Notes: generated by a model not told the origin, from the letters alone. A stretch of 64,000 bases of DNA from Chaetomium olivaceum (GCA_039881045.1 JAYWVB010000050.1:1-64000), one strand, 5' to 3'; positions 22,022 to 33,980 are shown, counted from the first letter of the stretch. Numbers and translations: made by a program.

Positions 22022-23569
22022 ATGGCCGGCCCTACTGCTCCAGTCCAAAGGGGGAGGAGTGGGCTAGAGCAGTCCCAGCACCTACCTCCCACCCCACCCC
22101 TCTCACCCCCGCCCTCCGACATAGAGGCTATCAAGAAGCTGGTTGACGAGCTGGTGGGACTGGCGGACCCCGAGAAGAAAGGGACAGCCAGAGGCATGGG
22201 GCAAGACCTGCTAGCGGCCGTCCGGAAAATGTACGACGCGTCTCAGTTACAGACTGGAAACATCTCGCTGGCCAACCTCCGCAAGGTGGTGGCCGAGGAA
22301 GTGAAGGCAGCCGTTAATGGAGCCGGGACCCAGGACAAAGGAACCTGGGCCGCAGTGGCCGCTCACGGGGCTGTCCCCCCTCAGTCACAGCCCAACACCC
22401 CGACAAAGATAGTGCCGACCCGCATAAACAAGGAGATCCTAGTCAGAGGCAGAGGAATGCCAGCCGATCTCGCCAAGCGCACCCCGCAAGAAACCATCCA
22501 GGCTGTCAACCGAGTGTCAGTCAAGAAGGGAGCAGTCGCAGCCCGAAGGCTCCCCAGCGGCGACACAATCGTCACATTCCAGAGCGTAGGGGCAAGAGAC
22601 TGGCACTCGACGAACACCAACTGGATCACGGAGGCTTTTGGAGAGCAGGCCGAAGAGAGCAAGCGAACCTTTGCAGTGCTGCTGAAAGGCGTGTGGAAGA
22701 AGAACCTCCAAGGGGTCACCGAGGAGGAGTTCGGGAAGGAAACTGGCCTCCACACAGTCGATAAAGTGAAGTTTAGAGTGCCGAGACACAGGGAGGCGAC
22801 CCGGGCAACGGTGCTGGTCGCTTTAACCTCCCAGGAGGAAGCACGCAAGGCGTGCGACGAGGGAGTGATCTGGAGGGCTCAACTACTGGACTGCGAGCCT
22901 TACTGGGCTGCCCTCAGCCCAACGCAGTGCTACAAGTGCTGGAAGTGGGGACACACGCAACATCATTGCAAGGCGACTCCATTGTGCCCGCGTTGCGGGA
23001 CAAAAGCCCATGGAGAGGGCGGCAGGGACGGCGAGGCTCAGTGCCCTACTCACAAAAACGAAATCCCGCTCCGATGCCCGGCCTGCGGAGGAAGGCATCC
23101 GGCGTGGTCAGGAGAGTGCCCGGGAAGTCGAGGACCCTCGCCAAGGCCAGGGAGGCCTACCAGTTCCGGCCACGGACATACAAAACCGCAGTCACGAACT
23201 CTGCCAGCACAGCCCCTACGAGCGCTCCAGCGTTTAACTTCGAGGGCGAGGAGAGGGACGACGACAGCTACCAGGTGGTAGGCAGGAAGAGGTTGAGAGG
23301 GAGACCGACGATTGCGGCCGCAGCCCAGCGTCAGGCTCTCTTAGACCCCCAGCAGACCAGGATCAATTTCGAGGTACCGGGTGCGGTTCGCCAGCCCGAT
23401 AGTCAGCGGTGTCGACACCATCGCCCCGCCGCCTCGAGCGCCCGAGCCGGCCAGTGGACTAACACCTGTCGCCTCCGCCAACCCTCCGGCCACTACCAAT
23501 CTGGAGCGTCGCGACGCCGAGGGAGACACTACGATGGACTCGATCACCGTCGCAGGCGATGAAAATTAA
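22022..23569 (+). pseudogene. LINE ORF1, gag-like nucleic-acid-binding protein
   Basis: Begins MAGPTAPVQRGRSG with a Pro-rich N terminus, then a conserved KGAVAARRLPSGDTIV region and zinc knuckles: CYKCWKWGHTQHHC, CPRCGTKAHG and CPACGGRHPAWSGEC (22928-23125). Frame changes near 23130 and 23375 are needed to continue to the end, MDSITVAGDEN, whose stop at 23569 overlaps the ORF2 start by 11 bases. Its role in the family is RNA binding and particle formation. Confidence 0.75.
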
Positions 23570-26500
23570 AATCTTACTCCGGAACACCGAAGGAATCAAG
23601 CAAACACTGGAAGTTTTGCTGGAAGAGGCCAAATACGACCTCTTGGCGGTGCAAGAACCGTGGATTAACAAGGCGACGAAGTCTACATACTGCCCCCGGA
23701 GCAGCAGATACCACCTGGTACACAAACTCGAGGGGCGGGCGGCGATATACGTAAGCAAAAGATTAGAAATCAGGCAGTGGGACTCCGAAGCCACGGAGAA
23801 CTGGTGCCGCGTGTGGTTTCCAGAGGCGGACCTTGGAAGGGAGGGCCCCGGATTCGAGCTTTGGTCCATATACAACCCCCCCGGCGGCGAGAACGTACCG
23901 AGAGCCCTCCAAGGGGCCGAGGCCAAGCCACCCGGTGGTTCTGGCAGGAGACTTCAACCTAAAGAACCCACTGTGGGACGAGTTCGGACGCTACGATAGG
24001 GAATCTGAAGACCTTTTGCAGCTGGGTTCCCTGTGGGACCTCACCATCAGGACTCCAAGGGGGGCGACAACGCGAGCTCCCCAGGGGCGACAGCGAGGCC
24101 GCCCGTCAACCATCGACCACTTCTGGACTTCGGAAAACCTCCAGGCAGTATACTACGGGGAAGAATGTCGCGGAAAGTCAGACCACTACCCACAAGTGCT
24201 CGAGGTCGGGGAAGGGCGTGGGCCGAGGCCAACCCAACCAGACGGCTGGGCCTGGAAGAAGATGGACAGGGAGAGGGTGAAAGCTGAATCAGAGCTGCTG
24301 TGTAGGGCCATGGGTCTCACAGACCCGGGGCCGAATGGGCTACTGAGCAGGACCCGAACAGTCGAGGGTCTCGAAATGCTTTTGATAGCCTGGTGGAGTG
24401 GCTCACATGGGTCGCTGGGGAAAGCACTCCACGGAAGAAGGCGAGCTGCGGCTACAGCTCTCACTGGTGGACTGTGGAGGTGCAGCAGGCCACCCGGGAG
24501 GCCAGGAGGGCCGAGAGGCTGGCGAAGGAGACTCGGCAGAGTACTGTTGGGAGGAGCTCGGCGAAAGGCTCAAGGACCTTGCCAGAACAACGCGAGAAGC
24601 ACGGACGAGGGCTTGGAGGAACAACCTGCAGGAAGCAAGCGGGGCAAAGAAGCCCGATCAGATGTGGAGCTTGGAGAGATGGGCTAGGCTACGGAGCTTT
24701 TTACCGCCGGAACCGCCGAGGCTACCGGCATTTAAGGACTCGTCCGGGCAGGTAACGGCCGAAACGCACGATCAGAAGGCCAGCGCACTGGCCGAGAGGT
24801 TCTTCCCGGACCCACCGGCCAACCTAACGGACGTGGGAGACCAAGCCTTTCTGGACAGCTGGAACCCGGGCTTCGACGTCTCACAGGCAGTGACGCCGAC
24901 CGAGATCACGAAAGCGATAGGAAGAGCAAGCCCCTGGAAGGCGCCAGGGGAGGATCTGCTCCCGGTGGGTCTCCTGAAGGCATGTGGAACACCACTGGCT
25001 GAAGTGCTCGCTGTACTGGCGACGAGGTGCCTGGAACTGGGGTGGTTTCCCGACCGGTTCAAAAGGGCAAAGACCATAGTACTACCGAAGCCGGGGAAGG
25101 CACCGCCAGTGTATCAGACCCCAGGAGGATATAGGCCCATTGCGCTACTGCCGACCCTAGGGAAGGTAGTAGAGTCAGTGGTCGCCAGGAAGGTCACTCA
25201 AGCTGCAGAAGCCAACGGCTTACTACCGGACGAACAAATGGGAAACAGGGCACACCGCTCCACGGAGCTGGCTGTGCGGCTAGTAGTAGCCCAGGTCCAG
25301 GAGGCGTGGAGACAAAAGGCCACGGCATCCCTGTTGCAACTGGACATTTCAGGGGCCTTCGATACGGTCAACCACACACGACTACTAGCAACTCTGCGAG
25401 AAATGGGCTACCCGAGGTGGCTTGTCCTCTGGACAAAAGACTGGTTGACGGGCCGAGAGGCCACCCTCCTTTTTGACGGCAAGACGGCGGCACCGACAGC
25501 AATTCGGGCAGGGGTCCCCCAAGGCTCACCGCTTTCCCCTGTCCTCTTCATCCTCTATATTTCCTCATTATACAAGCAGCTAAAAGACGAGCACCCTCAC
25601 TTGGCTATAACGGGGTTTGCGGATGACACCAACCTCCTGGTATTTGGTCGAAACCCCGAGGCCAATGTCCGGCAACTGGAGGCGGCGTGGGAAACATGTA
25701 TGCGATGGGCGGACAGTCGGGGGATGAAGTTCGCCCCGGAAAAGAGCGAGCTAATTCATTTCAACAAGGGACGACGGCAGTGGACGAACCAGCTGGAACT
25801 CACCAACCCAGGGAGAGGCACCAGCCCCGTCAGACCAAAAGAGTCTGCCAGGTTTCTAGGAGTCTGGCTAGACCGGAAGCTCAACTGGAAAGCCCACCTT
25901 GCGGCGGTGGAGAGGAAGCTGAAGACCCAGAGCTACGCCCTGTCGAGGCTAGCGGCGAACGTGGGGACTGGGGCTAGCTAAAGCGCGAGAAGTGTACACA
26001 AAGTGCATCCGGTCAGCGCTGGCCTACGGCGCATCGTCGTTTCACATCCCCACGGACGTAGGAGGCGAGCCGGCAAAGAAAGGCATCACCAAGGCCCTCG
26101 GGAAGGCCCAGAACAAAAGCTTGCGGATTGTGACGGGAGCCTTCAAGCACACTCCCATCCGCAACCTGAACGGAGGCGTGGGTGCCACCGTTGGACCTAT
26201 ACCTCAACAAGCGACTTGCGGACTTTGAAACCAGGCTCCAGCGAACCGACTTAGACGACGGCCAGGGCGGCAAGAAGACCGCAGGGAGGTCGTTCTACCG
26301 CCTGTCGCAAGATACAGCAGAGACTCCGGTCGGGCGGCGGCAGGGGCCGGCCGCGAACAGTGGGACTGCGGGAGCCCACGGCAGTGGAGAACGCCGCAAG
26401 CACGATTGCGCGCTGGACGGGGGGAGCTGTAGATACAAACAGTGTAGCGGAGGACGCCTGGAGAGCGAGGTGGCTAAAGGAACGGGACGGTAGAGCAATC

Positions 26501-26923
26501 ACCAGACCGGCGGACGACTTTGACCATCAGCGAGAGACGCTATTCCGAGATGAAACCCTAAGACGGCACGACGGTCTCACCAAGGCGAGGAGTTCTCTGC
26601 TGGTCCAGATCCGAACGGGGGCAATAGGCCTACGGGACTTTCTGTTTACACGAGGAGTCCCAGAGATCCTAACGCCCGCCTGCCAGTGCGGCGAAGGACG
26701 GGAGACTGCCGAGCACCTGGTAGTGTGGTGTTTGGCCCCACCGCTGACTCGAAGATGGGAGAGAGCTGGAATTTGAACGCGACGGGACTTTTACTCTGTT
26801 CTGCACGGTATTGATCCTGCAACAGCACGGCTCACGAGGAGGGTCCTGGGATGGCTGATGGACTCAGGAAGGCTGCCGATGTACAGTTTGGCTAGGAGGC
26901 TCGAGCTGGAAGCGGCGGCCTAA
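23559..26923 (+). pseudogene. LINE ORF2, endonuclease/reverse transcriptase
   Basis: APE-type endonuclease: LLRNTEGIKQ, LLAVQEPW, LAGDFNLKNPLWDE, IDHFW and KSDHYPQ (23570-24190). Reverse transcriptase: ASPWKAPGEDLLPV, GYRPIALLPTLGKV, LLQLDISGAFDTV, AGVPQGSPLSP and the catalytic FADD (25615-25625). A C-terminal Cys/His motif, CQCGEGRETAEHLVVWC, follows at about 26690. The frame breaks near 23880, 24400, 25975, 26180 and 26780; the longest unbroken piece, 24398-25981, holds most of the reverse transcriptase. Confidence 0.88.
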
Positions 26924-28439
26924 CACGCCCCTCCTTCAGAGGCCAGGGGGGCTCCTCTCTTTGTATTCGCAGGCTCACACACGTGTACTTTCCTTGAAGG
27001 TTGGTATGGGTTTTTCATTCGGCCTGTGAGGGCGCGGTTTTCCTGTACAGTAAATAGCTGAGGGTCCGGCACGCCTTAAGGCACAGGGGAGTATGAATAA
27101 TAATAATAATATTGATTTGCTCCCCTGGAGAACCCCCGAGGAGGTGTTTGAGGCGTGGAAGAAAGCGTCTGCTGGGTGTCCCTGTGATTACACTGGCTTG
27201 ACTTACGACCTCTTGACAGGCGGTTCCGGCATCCAATGGCCGTGTAACGCAAAAAGCCCTCACGGGACGGAGAGGTTGTACTCGGACGGCAAGTTTCCCA
27301 CGGACCTGGAGAATTGCGAAAGCTTCGGCCATGACCCCGAGACCGGTGCCCCTTACACCAAGGCCGAGTACGAAGCCTCAACCCGGCAGGAAGGGCAATC
27401 CTAAAAACATGCCATTACTCCCCGCCGATAGAGTCACCAGACGAGGAATACCCACTTAGGCTATCGACGGGGCGAAAGGTCCATCATTTCCATACAAGAA
27501 CCAAAACGGGCCGGACAGCATTGCAGCAAGCCTGCCCAGAACCAGAGGTTAGAGTGTCTGAAAAAGACGCCGCCGATATGGGCGTGTGCGAAGGCGAAAT
27601 GGTAGTTGTAAGGTCAAGAAACGGGGCTGTAGAGCTGAGGTGCACCGTCGGCGATATTGCGGAGGGTCATGTCTTTATCCCCTTCCACTTCGGATATTGG
27701 GACTCCGAAGATGGGCGGGCCAGGGCAGCAAACGAACTTACTTCTGGTAGTCCCATCCCTGTCCATCGGTTAACTATCTCAGCTAACCTCGCTAGACCGC
27801 TGGGATCCCATTTCGAAACAGCCCATGTTCAAATCCGGCGCGGTTCGCATTGAAAAGCTCCCTCCATCTGCCACCACCCCCCACATCCGCGAACAGCACT
27901 CCGCAGCTATCAAACAAGCTGAAACCAAATCCGCCGCCGATACCACCATAACCGCAGAGCTCGCCCACCGGGAGCGGCACCTAGAACTTTGGCTTGGTGA
28001 GACGTACGAGACGACGATCCAGCTCCTCTCCATCTACGAAACCCTGATCCCGTCCCTCATCAAAGACCTCGAAGTCCAGGCCGGCGTGCGCGTAATGCGC
28101 GACGCCCTTGCCCCACACGTGCAGCGGTACGGTGAGAACAAGCAGCGTGGCGATCACCGCGCGCATGTACTGCGGCGTGCACTTTTTCCGCGGCCCGAAG
28201 ACGCGCCACGGGATGCATACGAGGTGCTAGAGACGTTACAGGGGCTCATGGTGTACCTGGCGCATATCCGAGTATCAGTCACTGCGTTGCTACCGGCCGC
28301 CCAAGCAGTATGGGACCAGGAGTTTGTTGAGGCAGTCAATATAACGCAGAAATGTCTCGGGAGAATGGAGAGTCGGGTCAGCCAGCAGGTGAAAGTTAGA
28401 AGTCCGCAGACGTTGTTAGTACCGGTTAGGAAAGGTTAA

Positions 28440-29049
28440 CATGTAGAGTACGGGCCGTTGAACTGGTAATGGTTAGACAAGACTGCCTAAGGTACTTAGT
28501 TGGGTGGTTGGATTCCGGATTCATACTGTTGCAGCTCACAAAGATCTCCTATGTTTTCTCATTTGCAACGCAGCGGTAACAGAGAATAGCAACCTGGTGT
28601 TCATAAAAGCAGGAGTAACCCTTGTCGGTAACTTTCCCGTCTCTACAACCGCGCCGGACAAAAACCGTATACAAGGTCATAAGCCCCTCCCAAGTGACAT
28701 CGGTAACCTGGCACCTCACTTCTTTACCCTTTGTAAATCGCTATCTGAGTTGTCATCCATCTGCTCCCTGTTGTATAATTGGGAAACCAGGGCTCACGTA
28801 TAATGAACCAAATCCCCGAATATCAGCGGAAGCTGTTATTGCGTCATTATTACGTACTCGCACCAAAGCAAACAAGACACGCCAAGTTCAAGACCTGGCA
28901 ATGACACACTAATAACCAACGGGGCTCGTAAATCAGAACAGGGGACGGGTTACAGGCACAAACCGTTGTGGCATTGCTACAGGGGTAACTAATATAAACT
29001 TTGTCCAAAATAATAAACAGGCTTAACACGACGCTCCCTTGAATTGAAT
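28440..29049. other. No gene recognised; missing MoeA N-terminal half expected here
   Basis: The downstream MoeA-like gene lacks its N-terminal domains, and nothing in any frame of this interval resembles them. The interval may be unrelated DNA brought in by deletion or rearrangement. Confidence 0.45.
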
Positions 29050-29818
29050 CAACAAGTCCAAGGGTCGCGGTCTGGTCAACTGGGAAAGAGATAGCCATTG
29101 GAAAAGGGGCTACGGGGGACGCCAATGGACCATATCTAACAGCGGCTCTCAAGGAGATGGGACTCCAGGCGGGCTTTCTTGGAGTTTTGGACGACGACAA
29201 AGACAGCTTGCAAAAGAATATCCAGGCTGTAGCTGATGCCGCAAGCTTCGACGTCGTCATCACAAGTGGGGCGGTGTCTAAGGGGAAGTTTGACTATATT
29301 AGGGCCGTTCTGGAAGAGATCGGGGCAGAGATTGTATTTCACGGCCTAAGAATACGACCGGGCCACCCCGTGTTATTCGCCCTCATCTCGGGACGCAACG
29401 GCAAAACACCTTTCTTTGGGTTGCCCGGGAACCCTGGAGCTGCGGCGGCATGCTTCAGGTTTTGGCCGTCCCATATCTCCGGAACCTGCAGGGGCGAACC
29501 AAAGAACAGCCCATCATGGCACGATTAGTACGGCAGGAATTAACATCCAAACCCAAGCACGGCTGTTCCGCGATGCCAAACACAGATTGTTTCCACCATG
29601 GCCTCTTATCAACCTCTGCCACCGGCCAACTCATCGTCGAACCCAGCCTCGACCAAAGCCCCGCCAAACTCGGCCAATTCACTGTCACGAATTGTTGGAT
29701 CCATTTACGCCCTAACCACATGGACACCGGGCCAAATCCCATTGGCATGGACGTCGTCGAGTGCTATCCCATCTCTCCAACCGGCGCCATCCACCTCTCA
29801 GCGACTCCCCTCAACTAA
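29050..29818 (+). pseudogene. MoeA-like molybdopterin molybdenumtransferase, 5'-truncated
   Basis: Recognisable from VAVWSTGKEIAIGKG and DANGPYLTAALKEMG through DVVITSGAVSKGKFDYI, FHGLRIRPGHPVLFA and FFGLPGNPGAA to a C-terminal domain ending LSATPLN. The family inserts molybdate into adenylylated molybdopterin. Defects: the N-terminal domains are absent; the usual SGGVS loop reads SGAVS; and one T is missing in a T run near 29460, so the last 120 residues are in another frame. It points towards the convergent MobA gene, and the two 3' ends overlap by eight bases. It fits the oxidoreductase upstream as cofactor supply. Confidence 0.75.
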
Positions 29819-30522
29819 GGACACCACTCCCGCGTTCCAATAACTCCTGTATGACCTCCCACTCCGCGGGTGTATTAGCTCCCATCAAAATCTTCTCATC
29901 ACCAGCCGGCAATACCTCTTTCCCCTGCAATACGTGAAAGACTGCAGAGGGCCCAACGCCCTTCCCACGCCGCTCCAACCCAACCGCTAACTCCTTCAAC
30001 GCCGCCGGCCCCCAGATCCCCTAAAAGAGGCTCGCAGAAACCGTCCCCGTTGCGGAAACAAGTTACGGGCGGTTCATACGAGCGAGAGAGGTGGTGCAAT
30101 GCAGAGGCAGTGAGTAGTGGGTGATCGCAGGCGATGACGAGCCAAGTCTTTGAGGGGTCCCAGCGGTGTGCGGCACAGAGGCCGGCGGCTGGGCCGGCGG
30201 AACGTTGTGATAAGGTGTTTGTATGGAGGTCGGGGATGATAGCAATGGTTGGCGTGTGGCGCCATTCTTTATTCAGGTACATGCTATTGCTTGTTTGGGC
30301 GGTCTTGTCGAAGCTGATGGTGGGCAAGGTCTGGAGATAGTCATCTAGCTGGGATTCTTGAGCAAGGGAAATGTAGATTGTTGGGGCTTCTGGGCAGGTT
30401 CGCGCAAGAAGGTCGATTTGGTGCTGGTACAAGGGGCGTCCGTCAAGCATTGGGAGGAGATGTTTTGGGGTTCCCATGCGCGTCGACCTGCCGCCAGCAA
30501 GGAGTAGAGGTGTTAACGACAT
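29811..30522 (-). pseudogene. MobA-like molybdenum cofactor guanylyltransferase (one extra base)
   Basis: N terminus LLLAGGRSTRMGTPKHLLP is the nucleotide-binding signature of MobA-type NTP transferases, followed by RPLYQHQIDLL, GPAAGLCAAHRW and VIACDHPLLT. Near 30000 a run of four G where three are expected moves the frame; the other frame supplies the C terminus (WGPAALKELAVGLERRGKG, HVLQGKEVL, ANTPAEWEVI). Removing one base gives exactly 237 codons, normal for MobA. The family makes MGD from Mo-molybdopterin and GTP, a step needed for the bis-MGD oxidoreductase nearby and generally not used by eukaryotic Mo enzymes. Confidence 0.78.
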
Positions 30523-30890
30523 GGTAATCTTGACGAATGGGCTAGAGGCAGCTTTGTCTTTGGGATTAGAACAAATTAAAAATCAATGGACGGAATATTA
30601 CGGTGGCAATGGCATGTGGCCCGGAACATAAGGAAGGGAGATAGGTATGTTTCGTTTACGTTATCTCCGGCTCTTTCCCACCCACACCATTCATACCTAT
30701 CTAAGCTGCATGACACCAGACGTGGTGGCTTGGCACTCCCGAGTCCAGCACTCGAGTTTTTGCAACCCCGCATCCCGATCGACGGTTCCCACTTCCGGAG
30801 CGTCTTGTGGCCTACAGCTCAACTTGTTGAGTGTCATTCAAATCTGCATTACTTAGTCTCCCTTCGCGGTGAAGTTTATTACACACACAC

Positions 30891-33800
30891 TTGAAGGCGA
30901 TCTTCGCCCCGAATCATATTTCTGTAACTGCGATGAACTGGAACTCGTTCTCGCCCTTGGGTGCGAAGCCGGGCAGCAAGACCTTTGCGGCGCAGCAGCC
31001 AGACCATGGACTGCACATCCTCTTTTCGGGGAACCCCGGATCAGACCTGGATGGTAGTCACATGGTGGATATCGTCGCCATCCATGGTCTCAACGGGCAC
31101 TGTCTAACCACATGGACCCATGAAAAGAGCGGCATTAACTGGCTCACAGATATGCTTCCCATGGTTGTGCCAGCGTCACGGGTTATGTCTTTTTCATACA
31201 ACTCGGTACTACAATTCAGCAAGTCGGCCTCGGATGTTACGACCTTTGCTCACCAGCTGCTCGAGAGTCTTCTTGCGGAACGCAATACACCGGAGGAAAA
31301 GCAACGGCCAATCATTTTCATCTGTCATTCACTGGGCGGTGTTGTGTTTAAGCGAGCATACATCCTCGCAGGGGAGAATTCCCACTACTCGGAGGTGGGG
31401 AAGAACATGAAGGGTGTTATGTTCTTTGCAACGCCACACAGAGGGTCCTCCTTGGCTACATGGGCAACGGTGGCCGCACGGCTCTTGGCTATGAGTTCCC
31501 TCGGAACCAGTACGAATTCACGGCTCTCAAGGGATCTTGAGCCGAGCTCAGAAAAGCTGCGCTATGTATCAGAAACGTTTCTGTATCATGCTTTGCGAGA
31601 CAGACTCCCTATTGTTTCATTCTATGAGACCGACAAGCTCGGACTCACAGGCACGCTCGTAAGGCTCCTCTTTTGCAAAATCGTTCCGTTTTTCAAAGTT
31701 GTTTGATAATCTAACCCGATTCATGGAATCAGGTTGTGGATCGTGACTCGGCGGTCCTTGGGCTTCCTGAAATTGAGACAGTCATCCCCCTCGAGGGCGA
31801 CCATCGGAGCATATGTAGGTTCCCAAGCGCGAACACGGCGCGGTTTCGGCCAGTCGCAGCCAGGATCCGGGGGTTAACAGAGGCCGCGTCACAACGTCGG
31901 GATTCGACACCGGCAGTCTTGTCAGTGATCAGCTCCCTCAAGACAACGGATTACATTGCACATCGGGCCCGGAACCCGCCGGCCATTAAAGGGACCTGTC
32001 GGTGGGTCCTGGAGCATCCCAAGTTCCAGGGATGGCTCCATTCCAACGAGACCCGGCTGCTATGGATATCGGGTGACCCGGGGTGCGGGAAGTCCGTTTT
32101 GGCGTCCTTCCTCGTCGACACATTCCACGAAAGGTCTAAAACAGCCAACTTGAATGTCTGCTACTTCTTCTGCAAGTCAGACAATCTGGAGCAATCGGAC
32201 GGCCTCAATGCGGTTCAGGCTCTGATTCATCAGTTATTTGCCCAACGGAGCGGTTTAGCGACCTCGGCCGCATTCTATTTCGACGGGCATTTGCAGGATA
32301 TACAGCGGCTTTGGGACATGTTTGTCATGTTAACGCAACGCGACATCAACAGAACAACGATTTGCATTCTTGATGGCGTTGACGAGTGCGAGACCAAATC
32401 CCGGGGGCAGCTTCTGTCCTCCGTCTCCAGATATATACACACTGAGGGACAGTGTGGACCGGCCGACCCGGGGGGCTCGGAAAACACAAAACAAGCCATG
32501 GGACTCAAAGTCATTGTGACTAGTCGACCAGAGAACCAAATCAAAGTGGCTTTCGAAAGAATGCCCCGGTCAGCAAATCCGTCACACGGTCTTTCGACAG
32601 CAAAGACTGCCCTCTTGCGCTTGCGTGGGGAAGACGAAACGGACGCCGTTAGTCAGGATGTTGCAACAGTGGTCAGATCCAAGATAGATGACTTGACCGC
32701 AAGCGGATTGCCCGCAACACTTATGGAGGCTGTTCAAGAAACCCTCATAGCACGGGCTGATCGCACATTCTTGTGGGTTTCGTTGATCCTAAACCTACTT
32801 GAAGAGAGGGTCGAGGCCGGGGCATCTAGGCGGGAGCTGGACGAGATTCTCAACACACGGGATATATTCGACATATACGCTAGGCTTTTAGAATCGAGGT
32901 CCAAATCCCCTCGGGCTAGGAAGATGCTCAGTATCATTTTAGCGCCACAAGAGCCCTTACCCTCGACGAGATCAGTGTTGCTTTGGTTGTCCCACCGACA
33001 CACGAAACCCTCCTCTACCGGCCCAGGGACGCCGCACCACTTGAGCCGAAGGTGTTAGCCCTCAAAGACATGGAGTACGATATTGTATTCCCCTACGAGA
33101 ACCACATCAAGTCGCTCTGTGGTCACTTTGTGCGCATCATACAAGGGAGAGTGTACCTAGTACACGAGACCGCGAGGGAATTTCTTTTAGCGTCCTCGTC
33201 CGAGGCACAACACAAGATGCGAGAGGGGAATGGTATCACACCGAGCCAGGCTCCAGAAGAGCAATCTGGACTCGACTTTCAGCACTCATTCAACCTTGTC
33301 CAGGCCAAGGCAATGCTGTTGGACATCTGCGTCACGTACCTCTATTGTCTAGCTCAAGGCACAGAAGCTTCTAGCCAGACGACCACGGCAGCAGGGTCAT
33401 TTCTTAGCTACGCAGCCCGTTCATGGATGGTGCACTTTTACCAGGTCAAGAATAAACTGCAACCTCGGGACTTTTGGTATTTTCAGGCCCTTTGTCACCC
33501 CTGTTTCCCTCATTCCGAGCCTGGATAGAGGAATGCTGGGAGCCCAAATGGCCCGAGCGGCCGGCAACCGTGTCATATGAGGAGATGCAGGACTTTTACA
33601 TCCGCTTCTTCAATATTGATTCACCATCGCCCCCCGATTACGAAGAACAGGGTGATATTGGCCTAGCAAAGGAGAATGACGACGACGACAGCGACAGCGA
33701 CAGCGGCGCCACGGCTTACCAAGGGACAAGTGTTAGTATCGGGGTCAACCGAGGGGGCATCCCCGTTCAAATCACTCAGCAAATAACGGGCCCTACTATT

Positions 33801-33980
33801 GTTTCAAATGGATTAGCTCACCTCAGACGGCCCAGTATAACAAACGCGTTGGGCAGCAACCCAGCCTCAACGGTAAATCATCATTTTCCACTCCGAGTTG
33901 ATGGTTCTACCGGGATGGTATCGTTGGACTTGGCAAGCAGTCGGAAGGTCGGCGAAATGGATCAATCTGGGCAGCCGTAG
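30891..33980 (+). pseudogene. SesB-like hydrolase / NACHT STAND protein (fungal NLR-like)
   Basis: Exon 1 is 30891-31658, a 74-nt intron is 31659-31732, and coding resumes at 31733. Residues about 60-250 form an alpha/beta-hydrolase (SesB type): VDIVAIHGLNGH, nucleophile elbow IFICHSLGG, FFATPHRGS. After VVDRDSAVLG and DHRSICRF comes a NACHT ATPase: Walker A GDPGCGKSVLASFL, Walker B ICILDGVDEC, sensor VIVTSRPENQI. One base is missing near 32960 (PLTLDEI expected) and another near 33475; with both the length is about 1005 residues. The C-terminal part shows no WD40, ankyrin or TPR repeats and has an acidic DDDDSDSDSG run. Such proteins act in fungal non-self recognition and cell death. Labelled pseudogene only because of the two shifts. 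Confidence 0.75.

Larger units (their letters stand above)
21736..27113 (+). mobile_element. Tad-like non-LTR retrotransposon (LINE), 5.4 kb
   Basis: Flanked by a 15-bp target duplication, GATTTGTTCCCCTGG at 21721-21735 and GATTTGCTCCCCTGG at 27114-27128 (one mismatch). It ends in an (AAT)n tail (27094-27113), as in many fungal LINEs. A 5' leader of about 290 bp is followed by ORF1 (gag-like) and ORF2 (endonuclease plus reverse transcriptase). Assignment to the Tad1 group is by overall resemblance; no RNase H domain was recognised. It appears full length with some frameshifts. Confidence 0.9.
19946..28439 (+). pseudogene. Bis-MGD-type molybdopterin oxidoreductase (assimilatory nitrate reductase/formate dehydrogenase-like), split by a LINE
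   Basis: Exons: 19946-20100, 20157-20267, 20325-20558, 20613-21735 | LINE | 27129-27746, 27796-28439. Introns have GT..AG ends; the last has CTAAC before its AG. N terminus IWGARTPYKDEWPTRVD with SACVLCSNGCGVDIG resembles bacterial nitrate-reductase-like proteins but shows only part of a 4Fe-4S Cys set. Then come WKALHSKDRLTHPLVR, HMDGNTRLC, the MGD-binding core (IVVDPRLSETA, GHNTAATQT), LLRGLIGKAGSGI, the C-terminal MopB fold (WDPISKQPMFKSGAVRIEKL) and about 190 extra residues of unknown fold. Across the target duplication the frame rejoins exactly at DLFPW/RTPEEVFE. One further base is missing near 27378. With that base the coding length is 962 codons. The enzyme would reduce or oxidise a small oxyanion or C1 substrate; the exact substrate is not readable. 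Confidence 0.8.

Noticed and set aside
27747..27780. Alternative acceptor at the CTCAG near 27780 for the last oxidoreductase intron
   Set aside because: It leaves the wrong phase; the acceptor at 27795 keeps the frame and places CTAAC at a normal branch distance.
33465..33500. Tiny intron (GTATTTTCAG) in the NACHT gene
   Set aside because: Ten bases is far below any known intron length; a missing base explains the frame change better.
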